In this document: positions 1-9,979 of the stretch, piece after piece
How the letters are laid out: every line of letters begins with the position of its first letter
How positions within the stretch are numbered: the stretch's first letter is position 1
Source: Thermus thermamylovorans
Lineage (GTDB): Bacteria; Deinococcota; Deinococci; Deinococcales; Thermaceae
DNA length: 39,282 bases
Direction: 5' to 3'
NCBI RefSeq assembly: GCF_004307015.1
Contig: NZ_SIJL01000003.1
Span: forward strand, 149,120 to 188,401
Notes under the pieces: generated by a model
The model's database searches: none
What the model saw: only the letters and a program-made list of their open reading frames with translations
What the model was told of the DNA's origin: nothing
Program-made: the position numbers and the translations under genes

Positions 1-252
1 CAACTCCACCCGCAAGGCCCGCACCTCTTCCCCCAGGGCGCCCTCGGAAAAGGCTAAGGCCACCTCTTCCCCCGCCGCGTAGGCGGCAATCCCCCAAAGG
101 GGCTCTTCCTCCCCCTCCTCCGGGCCTTGCAAAAGCTCCCATGTGCCATCGGAAAGGAACCGAAGCGTGGCCCCGCAGGCCTCGCAGTCCAGGAGATCCC
201 CCCCTTTGTGCCCCTCTGGCTCCAAGACTTCCCCGCACACCGGGCAGACCAT
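1..252 (-). CDS. Zinc-ribbon hypothetical protein (partial, cut by left edge)
   Basis: The first 84 codons of a minus-strand gene lie in the window and the frame is open to base 1. The N-terminus carries CPVCG at residues 3-7 and CEACG at about residues 28-32. These two CxxC knuckles make a small zinc ribbon. The rest is acidic (runs of E and G). The start ATG at 252 has an AAGGAGG ribosome site at 257-263 and a promoter further upstream. I do not recognise the protein; it could be a nucleic-acid or partner-binding zinc ribbon. It is not LysW, whose sequence differs. Function is unknown and the C-terminus is missing. Confidence 0.7.
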   Translation of the reverse strand, partial: MVCPVCGEVLEPEGHKGGDLLDCEACGATLRFLSDGTWELLQGPEEGEEEPLWGIAAYAAGEEVALAFSEGALGEEVRALRVEL

Positions 253-269
253 AGGGCCTCCTTTAGGCC

Positions 270-298
270 ATTGTAAAGCGAAGGAGGGCCTGGCCCAA
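270..298 (-). promoter_or_regulatory. Promoter of the zinc-ribbon gene
   Basis: Read on the minus strand there is a -35-like TTGGGC (298-293), a 17-bp spacer and a -10 TACAAT (275-270), followed by AAGGAGG and ATG at 252. The -35 box lies inside the loop and stem of the hairpin that follows ppa. Confidence 0.5.
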
Positions 299-308
299 GG
301 CCAGGCCC
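286..308 (-). terminator. Hairpin after ppa
   Basis: A perfect 10-bp stem, GGGCCTGGCC (286-295) with GGCCAGGCCC (299-308), closes a 3-nt loop directly after the ppa stop. On the minus strand it is followed by a pyrimidine-rich but not pure-T stretch, so termination is likely but may be partial. Confidence 0.5.
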
Positions 309-321
309 TAGGGCAGGGCCT

Positions 322-849
322 TCAGGCCCCGTAGCGGGCGATGCAGGCCCGAACCTCCTCCAAGGCCGCCTGCCGGTCCCGCCAGCCCGTGACCCTCACC
401 CACTTGCCCTTCCTGGCCTCGAGGGCCTTGTAGGTTTCGAAGAAGTGCTGGATCTCCTGCCTTACCCCCTCGGGCACGTCGGCGATGTCCTGGATGTGGT
501 CCAGGCGCTGGTCCTCGGCCACCACCCCGATGACCTTGGCGTCCCCCCCCTTCTCGTCCTCCATGAGGAGCAGGCCCACCACCCGCACCTCCACCACCAC
601 CCCGGGCATGAGGGGGTAGGTGGAGAGGACGATGCCGTCCAGGGGGTCCCCGTCCTCGGCTAGGGTGGAGGGGATGAAGCCGTAGTCCCCGGGGTAGAAC
701 TGGGCTCCCGGGAGCACCCGGTCCAGCCTGACGGCCCCGAGCTCCGGGTCGTACTCGTACTTGTTGCCGGAGCCCTTGGGCACCTCGATGACCATGTGGA
801 CCACCTCGGGGGCCTTCTTACCCACGGGGAGGCTCTTCAGATTCGCCAT
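322..849 (-). CDS. ppa: Inorganic pyrophosphatase
   Basis: Soluble family I inorganic pyrophosphatase. It hydrolyses PPi to two phosphates in the cytoplasm with Mg2+ and pulls biosynthetic reactions forward. The 175-aa length is usual for the prokaryotic hexameric enzyme. The signature DGDPLD at residues 66-71 holds the metal-binding aspartates. FYPGDYGFIPSTL (residues 51-63) and the N-terminal E-V-P-K-G-S motif of the active site are intact. The ATG at 849 is preceded by a G-rich stretch and a -10 TATAAT at 864-859, which overlaps the stop codon of the upstream diesterase gene. A hairpin follows the stop. No oddities. Confidence 0.97.
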   Translation of the reverse strand: MANLKSLPVGKKAPEVVHMVIEVPKGSGNKYEYDPELGAVRLDRVLPGAQFYPGDYGFIPSTLAEDGDPLDGIVLSTYPLMPGVVVEVRVVGLLLMEDEKGGDAKVIGVVAEDQRLDHIQDIADVPEGVRQEIQHFFETYKALEARKGKWVRVTGWRDRQAALEEVRACIARYGA

Positions 850-858
850 AGCCCCCCC

Positions 859-864
859 ATTATA
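859..864 (-). promoter_or_regulatory. -10 element of ppa
   Basis: A consensus TATAAT on the minus strand sits 9 nt before the ppa ATG and overlaps the TAA stop of the upstream gene at 860-862. I see no convincing -35 hexamer. The intervening run of G may act as ribosome site. Confidence 0.5.
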
Positions 865-1498
865 GGGGAGGGGCCAGAACCTCGGGGAGGTCGCCGACGA
901 GGGCGTCCACCCCCCAAGCGGCCAGGGCCTGGGCCTGGGGGCGCTCGTTCACCGTCCAGGCCAGGACCCGGTAGCGCCCCTTCAGGGCGCGGACCCGCTC
1001 CTCGGTGAGCAGGGAAGCCTCCGGGTGCATCCAGGCCACCCCCAGGCAGGGGGCCAGGGCCTCGGCCTCGGGCTTCCCGTAGAGAAAGCCCAGGGGTCCC
1101 ACCCCGAGCTGCGCAAGCCGCAGAAGGGCCAGGGGGTCAAAGGAGCTCACCCACACCCGCCCCGAGGGGAAGCGGGCGAGAAGGCGGGCCAGGGCCTCCT
1201 CCCGGCCGTCGGTTTCTGGGGGAAGGCTCTTGAGTTCCACGTTGATCCAGGCCTCGGGGAAGGAGGAGAGCACCTCCTCCAGGGTGGGGACGAAGGCGGG
1301 AAGCTCCCGCCGGCGCAAGCCCTGGATGGGCACCCCCTCCAGGAGGAAGTCGTGGTGGACCACCAAAACCCCGTCCCGGGTGAGGTGCACGTCCAGCTCA
1401 AACCCGTCCAGGCCAGCCTCGAGGGCCTTCCTGAAGGACTCCAGGGTGTTCTCCCGCGCCAAGCGAGGGGCGCCGCGGTGGCCTAAGCGCAGGGGCAC
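860..1498 (-). CDS. Glycerophosphodiester phosphodiesterase
   Basis: GDPD-family TIM-barrel enzyme that cleaves glycerophosphodiesters to glycerol-3-phosphate and an alcohol; it matches the architecture of a T. thermophilus GDPD of known structure. Visible family motifs are LGHRGAP near the N-terminus (catalytic His-Arg), ENTLESF, ELDVHLTRDG with the metal-binding Glu/Asp, and a following HHD. Near the C-terminus are AWTVNE and a D-A-L-V-G-D segment. About 212 aa. I chose GTG 1498 because a -10 TATACT at 1510-1505 ends 6 nt before it, giving a leaderless start. An ATG at 1522 would add eight residues and lies upstream of that -10. The much longer open frame reaching 2056 is low-complexity shadow of the opposite gene. 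No signal peptide is seen, so a cytoplasmic role is likely. Confidence 0.9.
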   Translation of the reverse strand: MPLRLGHRGAPRLARENTLESFRKALEAGLDGFELDVHLTRDGVLVVHHDFLLEGVPIQGLRRRELPAFVPTLEEVLSSFPEAWINVELKSLPPETDGREEALARLLARFPSGRVWVSSFDPLALLRLAQLGVGPLGFLYGKPEAEALAPCLGVAWMHPEASLLTEERVRALKGRYRVLAWTVNERPQAQALAAWGVDALVGDLPEVLAPPL

Positions 1499-1504
1499 GG
1501 GGCA

Positions 1505-1514
1505 AGTATACAAT
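1505..1514. promoter_or_regulatory. Overlapping divergent -10 elements
   Basis: The sequence TATACAAT at 1507-1514 gives a plus-strand -10 (TACAAT, 1509-1514) six nt before the ATG at 1521. On the minus strand TATACT (1510-1505) lies six nt before GTG 1498. The two hexamers overlap by two bases, so RNA polymerase could open the site for only one gene at a time. Confidence 0.5.
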
Positions 1515-1520
1515 GGGGCC

Positions 1521-2183
1521 ATGGGCAAGTATGAAGCGGCGTTTTCCCGGCTGGGGGAAAAGGCTTTGGGCCAGTTGGAGGGCCCCGGGGGCTTCCTCGC
1601 CGTGACGGAAACCCACCTGGTCTTCGTGGACGAGAACGGGGTCCAGCGTCTGGAGCTGGCCCGCATCCGCCGGGTGGGCCGGGGGGAGGCGGGCACCCTG
1701 GCGGTCCAGGGGGACGAGGCCTCCCTAAGCATCCCCTTGCGGGCCTTCCCCCTGGAGGAGCTCAAGACCTTCCTGGAAGGGCTCAAGCCCCACGTGGCCC
1801 GGGCCCGCAAGGCCACCGCCGCTCCCCCTCCTGTTCCCAGGCCTAGCCCCGCTCCAGCAGAGCCTCCTCCCCTCCCTGAGCCGCCACCCCCGGCGCAGGA
1901 GGCCCGCACCGCCCCCCTCTGGGAGGAGGAACCCCCCCCCAGGCGGGCCTCGGTGGAGCTGGCCCCCGAGCCCGAGGCCTCCCCTCCGCCCGCCCCCAAG
2001 GCCCAGGGAGGGCGGCACCCTTTGGCCCTGCTCCTCAAGGCCCTCGCCCTCCTCACCCTGGCCTACACCGTGGCCTTCGTGGCCCTGAACCCCGGGGCCG
2101 ACCCTTGGGTTCTGGCCGGGGTGGGCCTGGGCGGGCTGGGTTTGGCCTTGACGCAGTGGTCCTTGGCTACCTCCTCGCGGTAG
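1521..2183 (+). CDS. Membrane protein with PH-like N-terminal domain
   Basis: 220-aa protein of unknown function. Residues 1-90 look like a small beta-rich PH-like domain (TETHLVFVDENG, followed by alternating strands and a final helix). Residues about 95-160 are a Pro/Glu/Ala-rich linker with many PP runs. The last 55 residues hold two hydrophobic segments, about 168-185 and 192-210. The predicted topology is a cytoplasmic domain tethered to the inner membrane. It starts at a leaderless-type ATG and overlaps the comEA start, so it is probably co-transcribed with comEA-comEC. A link to DNA uptake is suggested only by that position. Confidence 0.75.
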   Translation: MGKYEAAFSRLGEKALGQLEGPGGFLAVTETHLVFVDENGVQRLELARIRRVGRGEAGTLAVQGDEASLSIPLRAFPLEELKTFLEGLKPHVARARKATAAPPPVPRPSPAPAEPPPLPEPPPPAQEARTAPLWEEEPPPRRASVELAPEPEASPPPAPKAQGGRHPLALLLKALALLTLAYTVAFVALNPGADPWVLAGVGLGGLGLALTQWSLATSSR

Positions 2184-2464
2184 CCCTCTTGGGCCTCCTG
2201 GCCCTCTGGCCGAAGGTGGCCCCCGGGCCCCTGCCCGTACGGGTGGAGGTCATGGCAGAAGCCTCCTTCGAACCCCCACCCCCGGAGCCCGTCAGCCTGA
2301 ACGGGGCGAGCCTGGAGGAGCTGCAAAGCCTTCCGGGGATCGGTCCCGTCCTGGCCCAGAGGATCGTGGAGGGGAGGCCCTACGAACGGGTGGAGGACCT
2401 CCTCCGGGTGCAGGGCATCGGCCCCGCCACCCTGGAGCGGCTAAGGCCCTACCTGCGCCCCTAG
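2156..2464 (+). CDS. comEA: ComEA-like helix-hairpin-helix DNA-binding competence protein
   Basis: Periplasm-facing DNA receptor of natural transformation. About 102 aa: one N-terminal membrane segment (GYLLAVALLGLLALW, residues 4-18), a Pro-rich linker, then two helix-hairpin-helix motifs (LPGIGPVLAQRI near residues 58-69 and VQGIGPATLERL near 86-97) that bind duplex DNA without sequence specificity. I chose GTG 2156 because it places the membrane segment at the N-terminus; a TTG at 2105 is possible. The gene overlaps the end of the preceding membrane-protein gene and stops 1 nt before comEC, so the three form one operon. Thermus species are known to be highly transformable. Confidence 0.88.
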   Translation: MVLGYLLAVALLGLLALWPKVAPGPLPVRVEVMAEASFEPPPPEPVSLNGASLEELQSLPGIGPVLAQRIVEGRPYERVEDLLRVQGIGPATLERLRPYLRP

Positions 2465-2465
2465 G

Positions 2466-4523
2466 ATGGACCCCTCCCGGCGCGCCCCCCTGCTGACGGC
2501 CCCCGGGGTGGGCCTGGGGCTCGGGGGGCTTCTCGGGGCCTGGGGCCTCCTTTCCCCCTGGATCCTCCTCGCCGCCCTGCCCCTCCTCCCCCTTTTCCGC
2601 TGGCCCCTGGGCCTGGGACTGGCCCTGGTCCTCCTGCGGGGCCTCCTTTGGCCCGTTCCCGAACCCCCTTACGGCCTCCGGCTGGAGGGGGTCTTCCAGG
2701 TGCGGGGAGGCTTCACGGCCTGGGAGGACCACCGGCTCTGGGTGCGCCACTACCCGCCCCTGGAGGACGGCCTCTACCACCTCCGGGGGTACCTGGCCCC
2801 GCCGGAAGGAAGGCGGAACCCCGGGGGGTTTGACCAGAGGGCCTGGCTCCTGGCCCAGGGGGTGGAGGGGGTGTTTCACGTGGAACGGGCCGAGGCCCAG
2901 GCCCCCCTCCCCGACCCCCGGGCCCCCTTCCGGGAGCGCCTGGTCCGGGGGCTTTCCCCCCCAAGCCAGGGGGTGGTGCGGGGGCTGACCCTGGGGGAAA
3001 AGGACGGCCTGGGAGAGACCTACGCCCAGTTCCAGAGGGCGGGCCTGGCCCACCTCCTGGCCCTCTCCGGCCTCCACGTGGGCTTCCTGGTGGGCAGCCT
3101 GGTCCTCCTGCTCTGGCCCCTGGGGCGGTGGCGCTACCTCCTGGCCCTCCTGGTCCTGCCCCTCTACCTCTGGCTGGCCGGCCCCAGCCCCTCCCTGGTG
3201 CGGGCCAGCCTGATGGCGGGCCTCTCCCTCCTGGGCCTCTTCCTGGGGCTGGGGGCCGCAGGGGTGCTCCAGGCCTTGGGCCTGGCCCTGTTCCTCCAGC
3301 TCCTTCACCGCCCCGAGGCCCTTCTGAGCCTGGCCTTCCAGCTCTCCCACCTGGCGGTCCTGGGAATCGCCCTGGTCCTCTCCCCTCTGCCCCGGCCCCC
3401 GGGACCCTGGGGCTACCTCCTAGGGGGCCTCCTGGCCACGGTGGCGGCCCAGGCCTTCCTGGCCCCCCTCCTCCTCCACCGCTTCGGCTTCCTGCCCCTT
3501 CTCTCGCCCCTCAGCAACCTCCTGGCTCTGCCCACGGTGGCCCTGATGGTGCCCCTGGGCTTCCTCAAGCTCCTCCTGGGGGGGGTCCTGGCCCCCCTGG
3601 TAGAACCCTTGGCCCAGGCCCTCCTCCTCCTGGCCCGGGCCGCGGCCCAAGGCCCCCTCCTCCGCTTTGGGGAGATCACCCCGGTGGGCTTCGCCCTCTA
3701 CTACCTGGGCCTCCTGCCCCTGCTCCTGGCCCTTCACCGCCTCTGGACCTGGCGGAAGGCCCTGGTCCTCGCCAGCCTCCCCGCCCTAGCGGGCCTCCTC
3801 AGCGCCTGGCCCAAACCCCTGGACCTCTGGGCCCTGGACGTGGGCCAGGGGGACGCCCTTCTGGCCCGGATGGGCGGGGGGTCGGTGCTGGTGGACGGGG
3901 GGCGGCCCGAGCAGGGAGAAAGGCTCCTCCAGGCCCTGCGGGCCCTGGGGGTGCAGGCGCTAGAGGTGCTGGTGGCCACCCACCCCGATGCCGACCACTA
4001 CGGGGGCCTCCTGCGGGTGGCGGAGGAGGTGCCCGTGGGCCTTGCCCTCCTCTCCCCGGCCTTTCCCCGGGACCACCCCCTGGTGGGGGCCCTGGAGGAG
4101 CGGGGGGTACCCCTCCTCTTCCCGGGGGCGGGCACCCGCCTGGGGGTGGGGAGGGGCAGCCTGGAGGTCCTCTGGCCGCCCTATCTGAGGGGGGACAAGG
4201 ACGAGGACGGGCTCGTGCTCCTCCTGGACTTCGGCCGGGCCAGGGCCCTCCTCCTGGCGGACGTGCCCCAGGAGGTGGAGCGCCGCCTGGCCGTGGAGGA
4301 GGTGGCCGTCCTCAAGGTGAGCCACCACGGCTCGCGCACGGGAACCGCCGAGGTCCTCCTGGAGCGGACCCGGCCGCGGGTGGCCCTCATCGGCGTGGGG
4401 CGGGGCAACCCCTACGGCCAACCCCACCCCGAGGTCCTGGAGCGCCTGGCTGCCCGGGGAGCCAAGGTCTACCGCACCGACCGCCACGGGGCGGTGCGGG
4501 TCTCCTTCGGCTACGCCTGGTAG
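2466..4523 (+). CDS. comEC: ComEC/Rec2 DNA-uptake channel
   Basis: Inner-membrane channel that passes single-stranded DNA into the cytoplasm during transformation. 685 aa. The N-terminal third has several hydrophobic helices and a DUF4131-like soluble insert. The competence core (about residues 160-430) includes the family motif ALSGLHVG and many transmembrane helices. The C-terminal 240 residues are a metallo-beta-lactamase-like nuclease domain with [17 protein letters not shown] (metal ligands) and SHHGSRTGT. It follows comEA by 1 nt. Its 3' end overlaps convergent parB by 13 bp, so the two transcripts are complementary at their ends. A parS-like site lies inside the gene. Confidence 0.95.
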   Translation: MDPSRRAPLLTAPGVGLGLGGLLGAWGLLSPWILLAALPLLPLFRWPLGLGLALVLLRGLLWPVPEPPYGLRLEGVFQVRGGFTAWEDHRLWVRHYPPLEDGLYHLRGYLAPPEGRRNPGGFDQRAWLLAQGVEGVFHVERAEAQAPLPDPRAPFRERLVRGLSPPSQGVVRGLTLGEKDGLGETYAQFQRAGLAHLLALSGLHVGFLVGSLVLLLWPLGRWRYLLALLVLPLYLWLAGPSPSLVRASLMAGLSLLGLFLGLGAAGVLQALGLALFLQLLHRPEALLSLAFQLSHLAVLGIALVLSPLPRPPGPWGYLLGGLLATVAAQAFLAPLLLHRFGFLPLLSPLSNLLALPTVALMVPLGFLKLLLGGVLAPLVEPLAQALLLLARAAAQGPLLRFGEITPVGFALYYLGLLPLLLALHRLWTWRKALVLASLPALAGLLSAWPKPLDLWALDVGQGDALLARMGGGSVLVDGGRPEQGERLLQALRALGVQALEVLVATHPDADHYGGLLRVAEEVPVGLALLSPAFPRDHPLVGALEERGVPLLFPGAGTRLGVGRGSLEVLWPPYLRGDKDEDGLVLLLDFGRARALLLADVPQEVERRLAVEEVAVLKVSHHGSRTGTAEVLLERTRPRVALIGVGRGNPYGQPHPEVLERLAARGAKVYRTDRHGAVRVSFGYAW
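2872..2887. promoter_or_regulatory. parS-like site inside comEC
   Basis: TGTTTCACGTGGAACG matches the bacterial parS consensus TGTTTCACGTGAAACA at 14 of 16 positions, including the whole left half and central CACGTG. It lies 1.6 kb from parB and 3.9 kb from the better parS at 6790. Confidence 0.5.
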
Positions 4524-5306
4524 CCCAGCCGCCGGAGCAGGGCCTCCAGCTCCTCCAGGGAGCGGAAGTGGATGACCACCTTCCCCCGCCTTCCCCCCAC
4601 CACCCGCACGGGCAGGCCCAGGTGCCGGGAAAGCTCCAAGGACAAGGGGGAGGGGTCACGGACCCCTCCGACCCGCCCCCGGGCCAGGCGCTCCCGCAGG
4701 GCCTCCGCCTGGCGCACGGAAAGCCCCTTGGCCAGGATCTCCCTCAGGCCCCAAACCCGGTCCTCCGGCTCCAGCATCAGGAGGGCCCGGGCGTGGCCGG
4801 CGCTAATCCAGCCCCCCTCCAGGGCCTCCAGGACCTCCTCCGGCAACTGCAAAAGCCTCAAAGCGTTGGCCACCGTGGAGCGGGCCTTGCCCACCCGCTT
4901 CGCCACCTCCTCCTGGGTGAGGCCCATCCCCAGAAGGGCCTGGTAGCCCCGGGCCTCCTCCACGGGGGAGAGGTCCTCCCGCTGCAGGTTCTCCACCAGG
5001 GCCAGCTCCAGAGCCTCCCGGTCCGTGAGGTCGCGAACCAGCACGGGCACCTCCGCGAGGCCCGCCAGCTGGGCCGCCCGGAAGCGCCTTTCCCCCGCCA
5101 CCAGCTCGTACCCCTCGCCCCTGGGGCGCACCAGGAGGGGTTGAAGGAGGCCCTTCTCGCGGATGGAGGCGGCCAGCTCCTCCAGGCCCTCCTGGGGGAA
5201 GCGCCGCCGGGGCTGGAGGGAGCCGGGGCGGATGGCCGCCAGGGGCAGCCGAACCACCCCTCCCGGGGTCTTGGGCAGGAGGGCCTCGAGGCCCCTCCCC
5301 AGGCCG

Positions 5307-5323
<17 letters not shown>
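4511..5323 (-). CDS. parB: Chromosome-partitioning protein ParB (Spo0J)
   Basis: Sequence-specific CTPase clamp that loads at parS and spreads, giving ParA a cargo and recruiting SMC. 270 aa. The ParB/Srx N-domain contains the CTP motif GERRFRA at residues 77-83 and [10 protein letters not shown] at about 111-120. The central helix-turn-helix [12 protein letters not shown] (about 135-146) with [10 protein letters not shown] contacts parS. The C-terminal dimerisation domain is present. The GTG start at 5323 lies inside the end of parA. An almost complete anti-16S match, GAGGAGGTGAT (5339-5329), supports it. Operon with rsmG and parA; convergent with comEC. Confidence 0.96.
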
Positions 5324-6805
<1,482 letters not shown>

Positions 6806-8596
6806 CTAGCCGAGCCTCCGCAGGTGCACCAGAAGGGCGGTGAGGTCGGAGTCGCGGATGCCCGGCACCCGAGCGGCCTCGGCCGCCGTGCGGGGCCTTA
6901 GGCGGGAGAGCTTCTCCACCGCCTCCCGGGAGAGGCCCGGGACCCCCGGGTAGTGCAGGTTTTCCGGAAGGCGGAAGGCCTCCAGGTCCCGCATCCTCTC
7001 CCGCAGCCGCTCCTGGCGCTCGATGTAGCCCGCGTACTTGGCCCGCACCTCCACCTGCTGGGCCTCCTCGGGCGAGAGGGGCTCCTGAGGGGAGAAGCGC
7101 TCCGCCAGGGCGGAGTAGGTGTTCCCGGGGCGCCGAAGCCACTGGAGGCCGCTCACCCCCTCCACCCGCAGGGCCTCCAGGCGCCTGAGCTCCTCCGCCA
7201 CCCGCCGGTACTTGGCCTCCACCCGGCGGAGGTCCTCCCGGGGCCGCAGGCCCCAGGCCACCGCCAGGGGGGTGAGGCGCTCGTCGGCGTTGTCCGCCCG
7301 GCAGAGAAGGCGGAGCTCCACCCGGGAGGTCATCATGCGGTAGGGCTCGTCCGTGCCCCGGCCCACCAGGTCGCCCACCAAAACCCCGATGTAGCCGCTT
7401 TCCCGGGGCAGGTGGACCTCGGGAAGCCCCAGGGCGTGGCGGGCCGCGTTGAGCCCCGCCAGAAGCCCCTGGGCCGCCGCCTCCTCGTACCCCGAGGTGC
7501 CGTTCACCTGGCCGGCGCTGAAGAGCCCGGGAAGCCGCTTGGACTGCAGGCCCCGGCTGAGCTCCGTGGGGTCCAGACTGTCGTACTCCACCGCGTAGGC
7601 GTAGCGCTGGATCACCGCCCGCTCAAAGCCGGGGAGGCTTCGCACCATCTCCTCCTGGAGTTCTGGGGGAAGGCTTGAGGAAAACCCCTGCAGGTAGACC
7701 TCGCTGGTGGAAAGCCCATCGGGCTCCACGAAGAGCAGGTGGCTTTCCTTGTCGGCGAAGCGCACCACCTTGTCCTCGATGGAGGGGCAGTAGCGGGGCC
7801 CGATCCCCTCGATGTCCCCGGCGTAGAGGGGGGAGAGGTGCAGGTTCTCCCGGATCAACCGGTGGGTGCCCTCCGTGGTGCGGGTCTGCCAGGTGGGAAG
7901 CCGGGCGGCGTGGGGCCCGGGGTTTCCCGTGAAGCTCCCCGGGGGCACCTCGGGGGGCACCACCTCCAAGGCCCCGAAGTCCACCGAGTCCGCCCGGATG
8001 CGGGGCGGGGTGCCGGTCTTGAAGCGCCGCAGGGTGTGCCCCACCGCCTTTAGGCTTTGGGAGAGGAAGCGGGCCGGGGGCTCCCCCTGCCGGCCCGCGG
8101 GCCGGGAACGCCTTCCGTACCAGACCACCCCCCTGAGGAAGGTGCCCCCGGCCACCACCACCGCCCGGGCGCGGATCTCCCGGCCATCCACGGTGCGCAC
8201 CCCAAGGAGCCTGCCCCCCTCCACCCACAGGGCAGCCACCTCGCCCCGCACCACCTCTATGGGCCTTTCCGCCAGGATCCCCCGGGCCTTCAGGGCGTAG
8301 AGGTCCCGGTCCACCTGCACCCTCAGGCTTTGCACCGCCGGGCCCTTGGAGCGGTTCAGGACCCGGGTGTGGATGGCCGCCTGGTCCGCGGCCCGGCCCA
8401 TCAGCCCCCCCAGGGCCGCGAGCTCGGCCACCAGCTGGCTCTTCCCCGGACCCCCTACCGCGGGGTTACAGGGCATGGTACCCATGCGCTCAGGGTCCGC
8501 GGTGACCAGGGCCACCCGCACCCCGAGGGCGGCCGCGGCCCAGGCAGCCTCGAGGCCCGCATGCCCACCCCCCACCACCACCACGTCGCAACGCAT
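6806..8596 (-). CDS. mnmG: tRNA uridine-5-carboxymethylaminomethyl modification enzyme MnmG
   Basis: FAD-dependent subunit of the MnmE-MnmG complex that modifies U34 of several tRNAs (formerly GidA). 596 aa. The Rossmann motif [14 protein letters not shown] is at residues 5-18, and [15 protein letters not shown] (about 39-53) carries a conserved cysteine. The C-terminal helical domain that binds MnmE and tRNA is complete. I chose ATG 8596, because a candidate -10 TAAAGT (8612-8607) covers the alternative GTG at 8608. A G-rich stretch precedes the ATG. Divergent from dnaA with only 65 bp between starts; followed by parS and rsmG. Confidence 0.96.
   Translation of the reverse strand: MRCDVVVVGGGHAGLEAAWAAAALGVRVALVTADPERMGTMPCNPAVGGPGKSQLVAELAALGGLMGRAADQAAIHTRVLNRSKGPAVQSLRVQVDRDLYALKARGILAERPIEVVRGEVAALWVEGGRLLGVRTVDGREIRARAVVVAGGTFLRGVVWYGRRSRPAGRQGEPPARFLSQSLKAVGHTLRRFKTGTPPRIRADSVDFGALEVVPPEVPPGSFTGNPGPHAARLPTWQTRTTEGTHRLIRENLHLSPLYAGDIEGIGPRYCPSIEDKVVRFADKESHLLFVEPDGLSTSEVYLQGFSSSLPPELQEEMVRSLPGFERAVIQRYAYAVEYDSLDPTELSRGLQSKRLPGLFSAGQVNGTSGYEEAAAQGLLAGLNAARHALGLPEVHLPRESGYIGVLVGDLVGRGTDEPYRMMTSRVELRLLCRADNADERLTPLAVAWGLRPREDLRRVEAKYRRVAEELRRLEALRVEGVSGLQWLRRPGNTYSALAERFSPQEPLSPEEAQQVEVRAKYAGYIERQERLRERMRDLEAFRLPENLHYPGVPGLSREAVEKLSRLRPRTAAEAARVPGIRDSDLTALLVHLRRLG
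7921..7936. promoter_or_regulatory. Weak parS-like site inside mnmG
   Basis: GGTTTCCCGTGAAGCT matches the Thermus-type parS (TGTTTCCCGTGAAACA) at 13 of 16 positions, with the twelve bases GTTTCCCGTGAA identical. It also encodes a conserved part of MnmG, so the match could be chance. Confidence 0.25.
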
Positions 8597-8606
8597 CCCA
8601 CCCCCC

Positions 8607-8646
8607 ACTTTACCCGAGGCCTTGGCGTAGAATGTTCCCTCGGAAC
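8607..8646. promoter_or_regulatory. Divergent mnmG/dnaA promoter region
   Basis: On minus, TAAAGT at 8612-8607 is a candidate -10 for mnmG. On plus, TAGAAT at 8628-8633 is a candidate -10 for dnaA. It is followed by the inverted repeat GTTCC-CTC-GGAAC (8634-8646), which spans the expected dnaA transcription start. No DnaA box is visible here. Confidence 0.45.
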
Positions 8647-8661
8647 GCTAGGGGGGTAGCC

Positions 8662-9975
8662 TTGACCCACGAGGCCGTTTGGCAGCACATCCTGGAGCAC
8701 ATCCGCCGCAACATCACCGAGGTGGAGTTCCACACCTGGTTCGAGCGGATTCGCCCCCTGGGAGTCCAGGAGGGCGTACTGGAGCTCGCCGTGCCCACCT
8801 CCTTCGCCCTGGACTGGATCCGGCGGCACTACGCCGAGCTCATCCAGGAGGCCTTAGGGCTTCTGGGAGCCCAGGCCCCCCGCTTTGAGCTCAAGGTAGT
8901 GCCCAGCACCGCCGTCCAGGAGGACATCTTCCACGCCGCGCCGCCCCTCGATGCCCCCCAGCCCCGGCTCAACCCCAAGTACACCTTCGAAAACTTCGTG
9001 GTAGGCCCCAACAACTCCATGGCCCACGCGGCCGCCGTGGCCGTGGCCGAGTCCCCAGGACGGGCCTACAACCCCCTCTTCATCTACGGGGGGGTGGGTC
9101 TGGGCAAGACCCATCTCATGCACGCGGTGGGCCACTCCGTGGCCAAGCGGTTCCCCCACCTGAAGGTGGAGTACGTGTCCACGGAGACCTTCACCAACGA
9201 GCTCATCAACGCCATCCGCGAGGACCGCATGTCCGAGTTCCGGGAGCGCTACCGCTCCGTAGACCTCCTCCTCGTGGACGACATCCAGTTTATCGCGGGA
9301 AAGGAGCGCACCCAGGAGGAGTTCTTCCACACCTTCAACGCCCTCTACGAAGCCCACAAGCAGATCATCCTCTCCTCCGACCGCCCCCCCAAGGACATCC
9401 TGACCCTCGAGGCCCGCCTCAGGAGCCGTTTCGAGTGGGGCCTCATCACCGACATCCAGCCCCCCGACCTGGAAACCCGTATCGCCATCCTCAAGATGAA
9501 CGCTGAGCAGCGGGGCCTTCGCATCGGTGAGGAGGTGCTGGAGTACATTGCCCGCCAGGTGACCTCCAACATCCGGGAGCTGGAGGGCGCCCTGATGCGC
9601 ACCGTGGCCTATGCCTCCCTGAACGGAGTGGAGCTCAACCGGGTGGTGGCCGCCAAGGCCCTCTCCGAGATCTTTTCCCCCCGGGAGGTGGAGGTGGACC
9701 CCCAGGAGATCGTGCGCAAGGTGGCGGAGCACTTCGCCCTGCGGCCCGAGGACCTGGTGGGGGGCGGCCGGCGCAAGGAGGTGGTCCTGCCCCGGCAGGT
9801 GGCCATGTTCCTGGTGCGGGAGCTTACCCGCTCCTCCCTCCCGGAAATCGGCCAGCTTTTCGGCGGCCGCGACCACACCACGGTGCTCTACGCCATCCAG
9901 AAGGTCCAGGAGCTGGCCGAAAGCGATCGGGAGGTGCAAAGCCTCCTCCGGGCCCTCAAGGAGAGGCTGGTATGA
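8662..9975 (+). CDS. dnaA: Chromosomal replication initiator DnaA
   Basis: AAA+ initiator that binds oriC and melts the origin. 437 aa. Domain I is about residues 1-80 and a short linker domain II about 80-105. The AAA+ core has Walker A GGVGLGKT (143-150) and Walker [10 protein letters not shown] (201-209). The C-terminal helix-turn-helix ends with the signature [12 protein letters not shown]. The TTG start at 8662 is preceded by AGGGGGG (8650-8656) at good spacing and gives an N-terminus like that of T. thermophilus DnaA. An upstream ATG at 8632 overlaps the -10 and is unlikely. The stop is 4 nt before the first DnaA box. Confidence 0.96.
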   Translation: MTHEAVWQHILEHIRRNITEVEFHTWFERIRPLGVQEGVLELAVPTSFALDWIRRHYAELIQEALGLLGAQAPRFELKVVPSTAVQEDIFHAAPPLDAPQPRLNPKYTFENFVVGPNNSMAHAAAVAVAESPGRAYNPLFIYGGVGLGKTHLMHAVGHSVAKRFPHLKVEYVSTETFTNELINAIREDRMSEFRERYRSVDLLLVDDIQFIAGKERTQEEFFHTFNALYEAHKQIILSSDRPPKDILTLEARLRSRFEWGLITDIQPPDLETRIAILKMNAEQRGLRIGEEVLEYIARQVTSNIRELEGALMRTVAYASLNGVELNRVVAAKALSEIFSPREVEVDPQEIVRKVAEHFALRPEDLVGGGRRKEVVLPRQVAMFLVRELTRSSLPEIGQLFGGRDHTTVLYAIQKVQELAESDREVQSLLRALKERLV

Positions 9976-9979
9976 CCCC

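Noticed and set aside
1523-2056. Extension of the phosphodiesterase gene to 2056
   Set aside because: The region codes for the opposite membrane-protein gene; the added peptide is Ser/Arg/Gly-rich and lies upstream of the promoter.
8632-8661. Upstream ATG as dnaA start
   Set aside because: It lies within the likely -10 hexamer; TTG 8662 has a ribosome site and fits homologue length.
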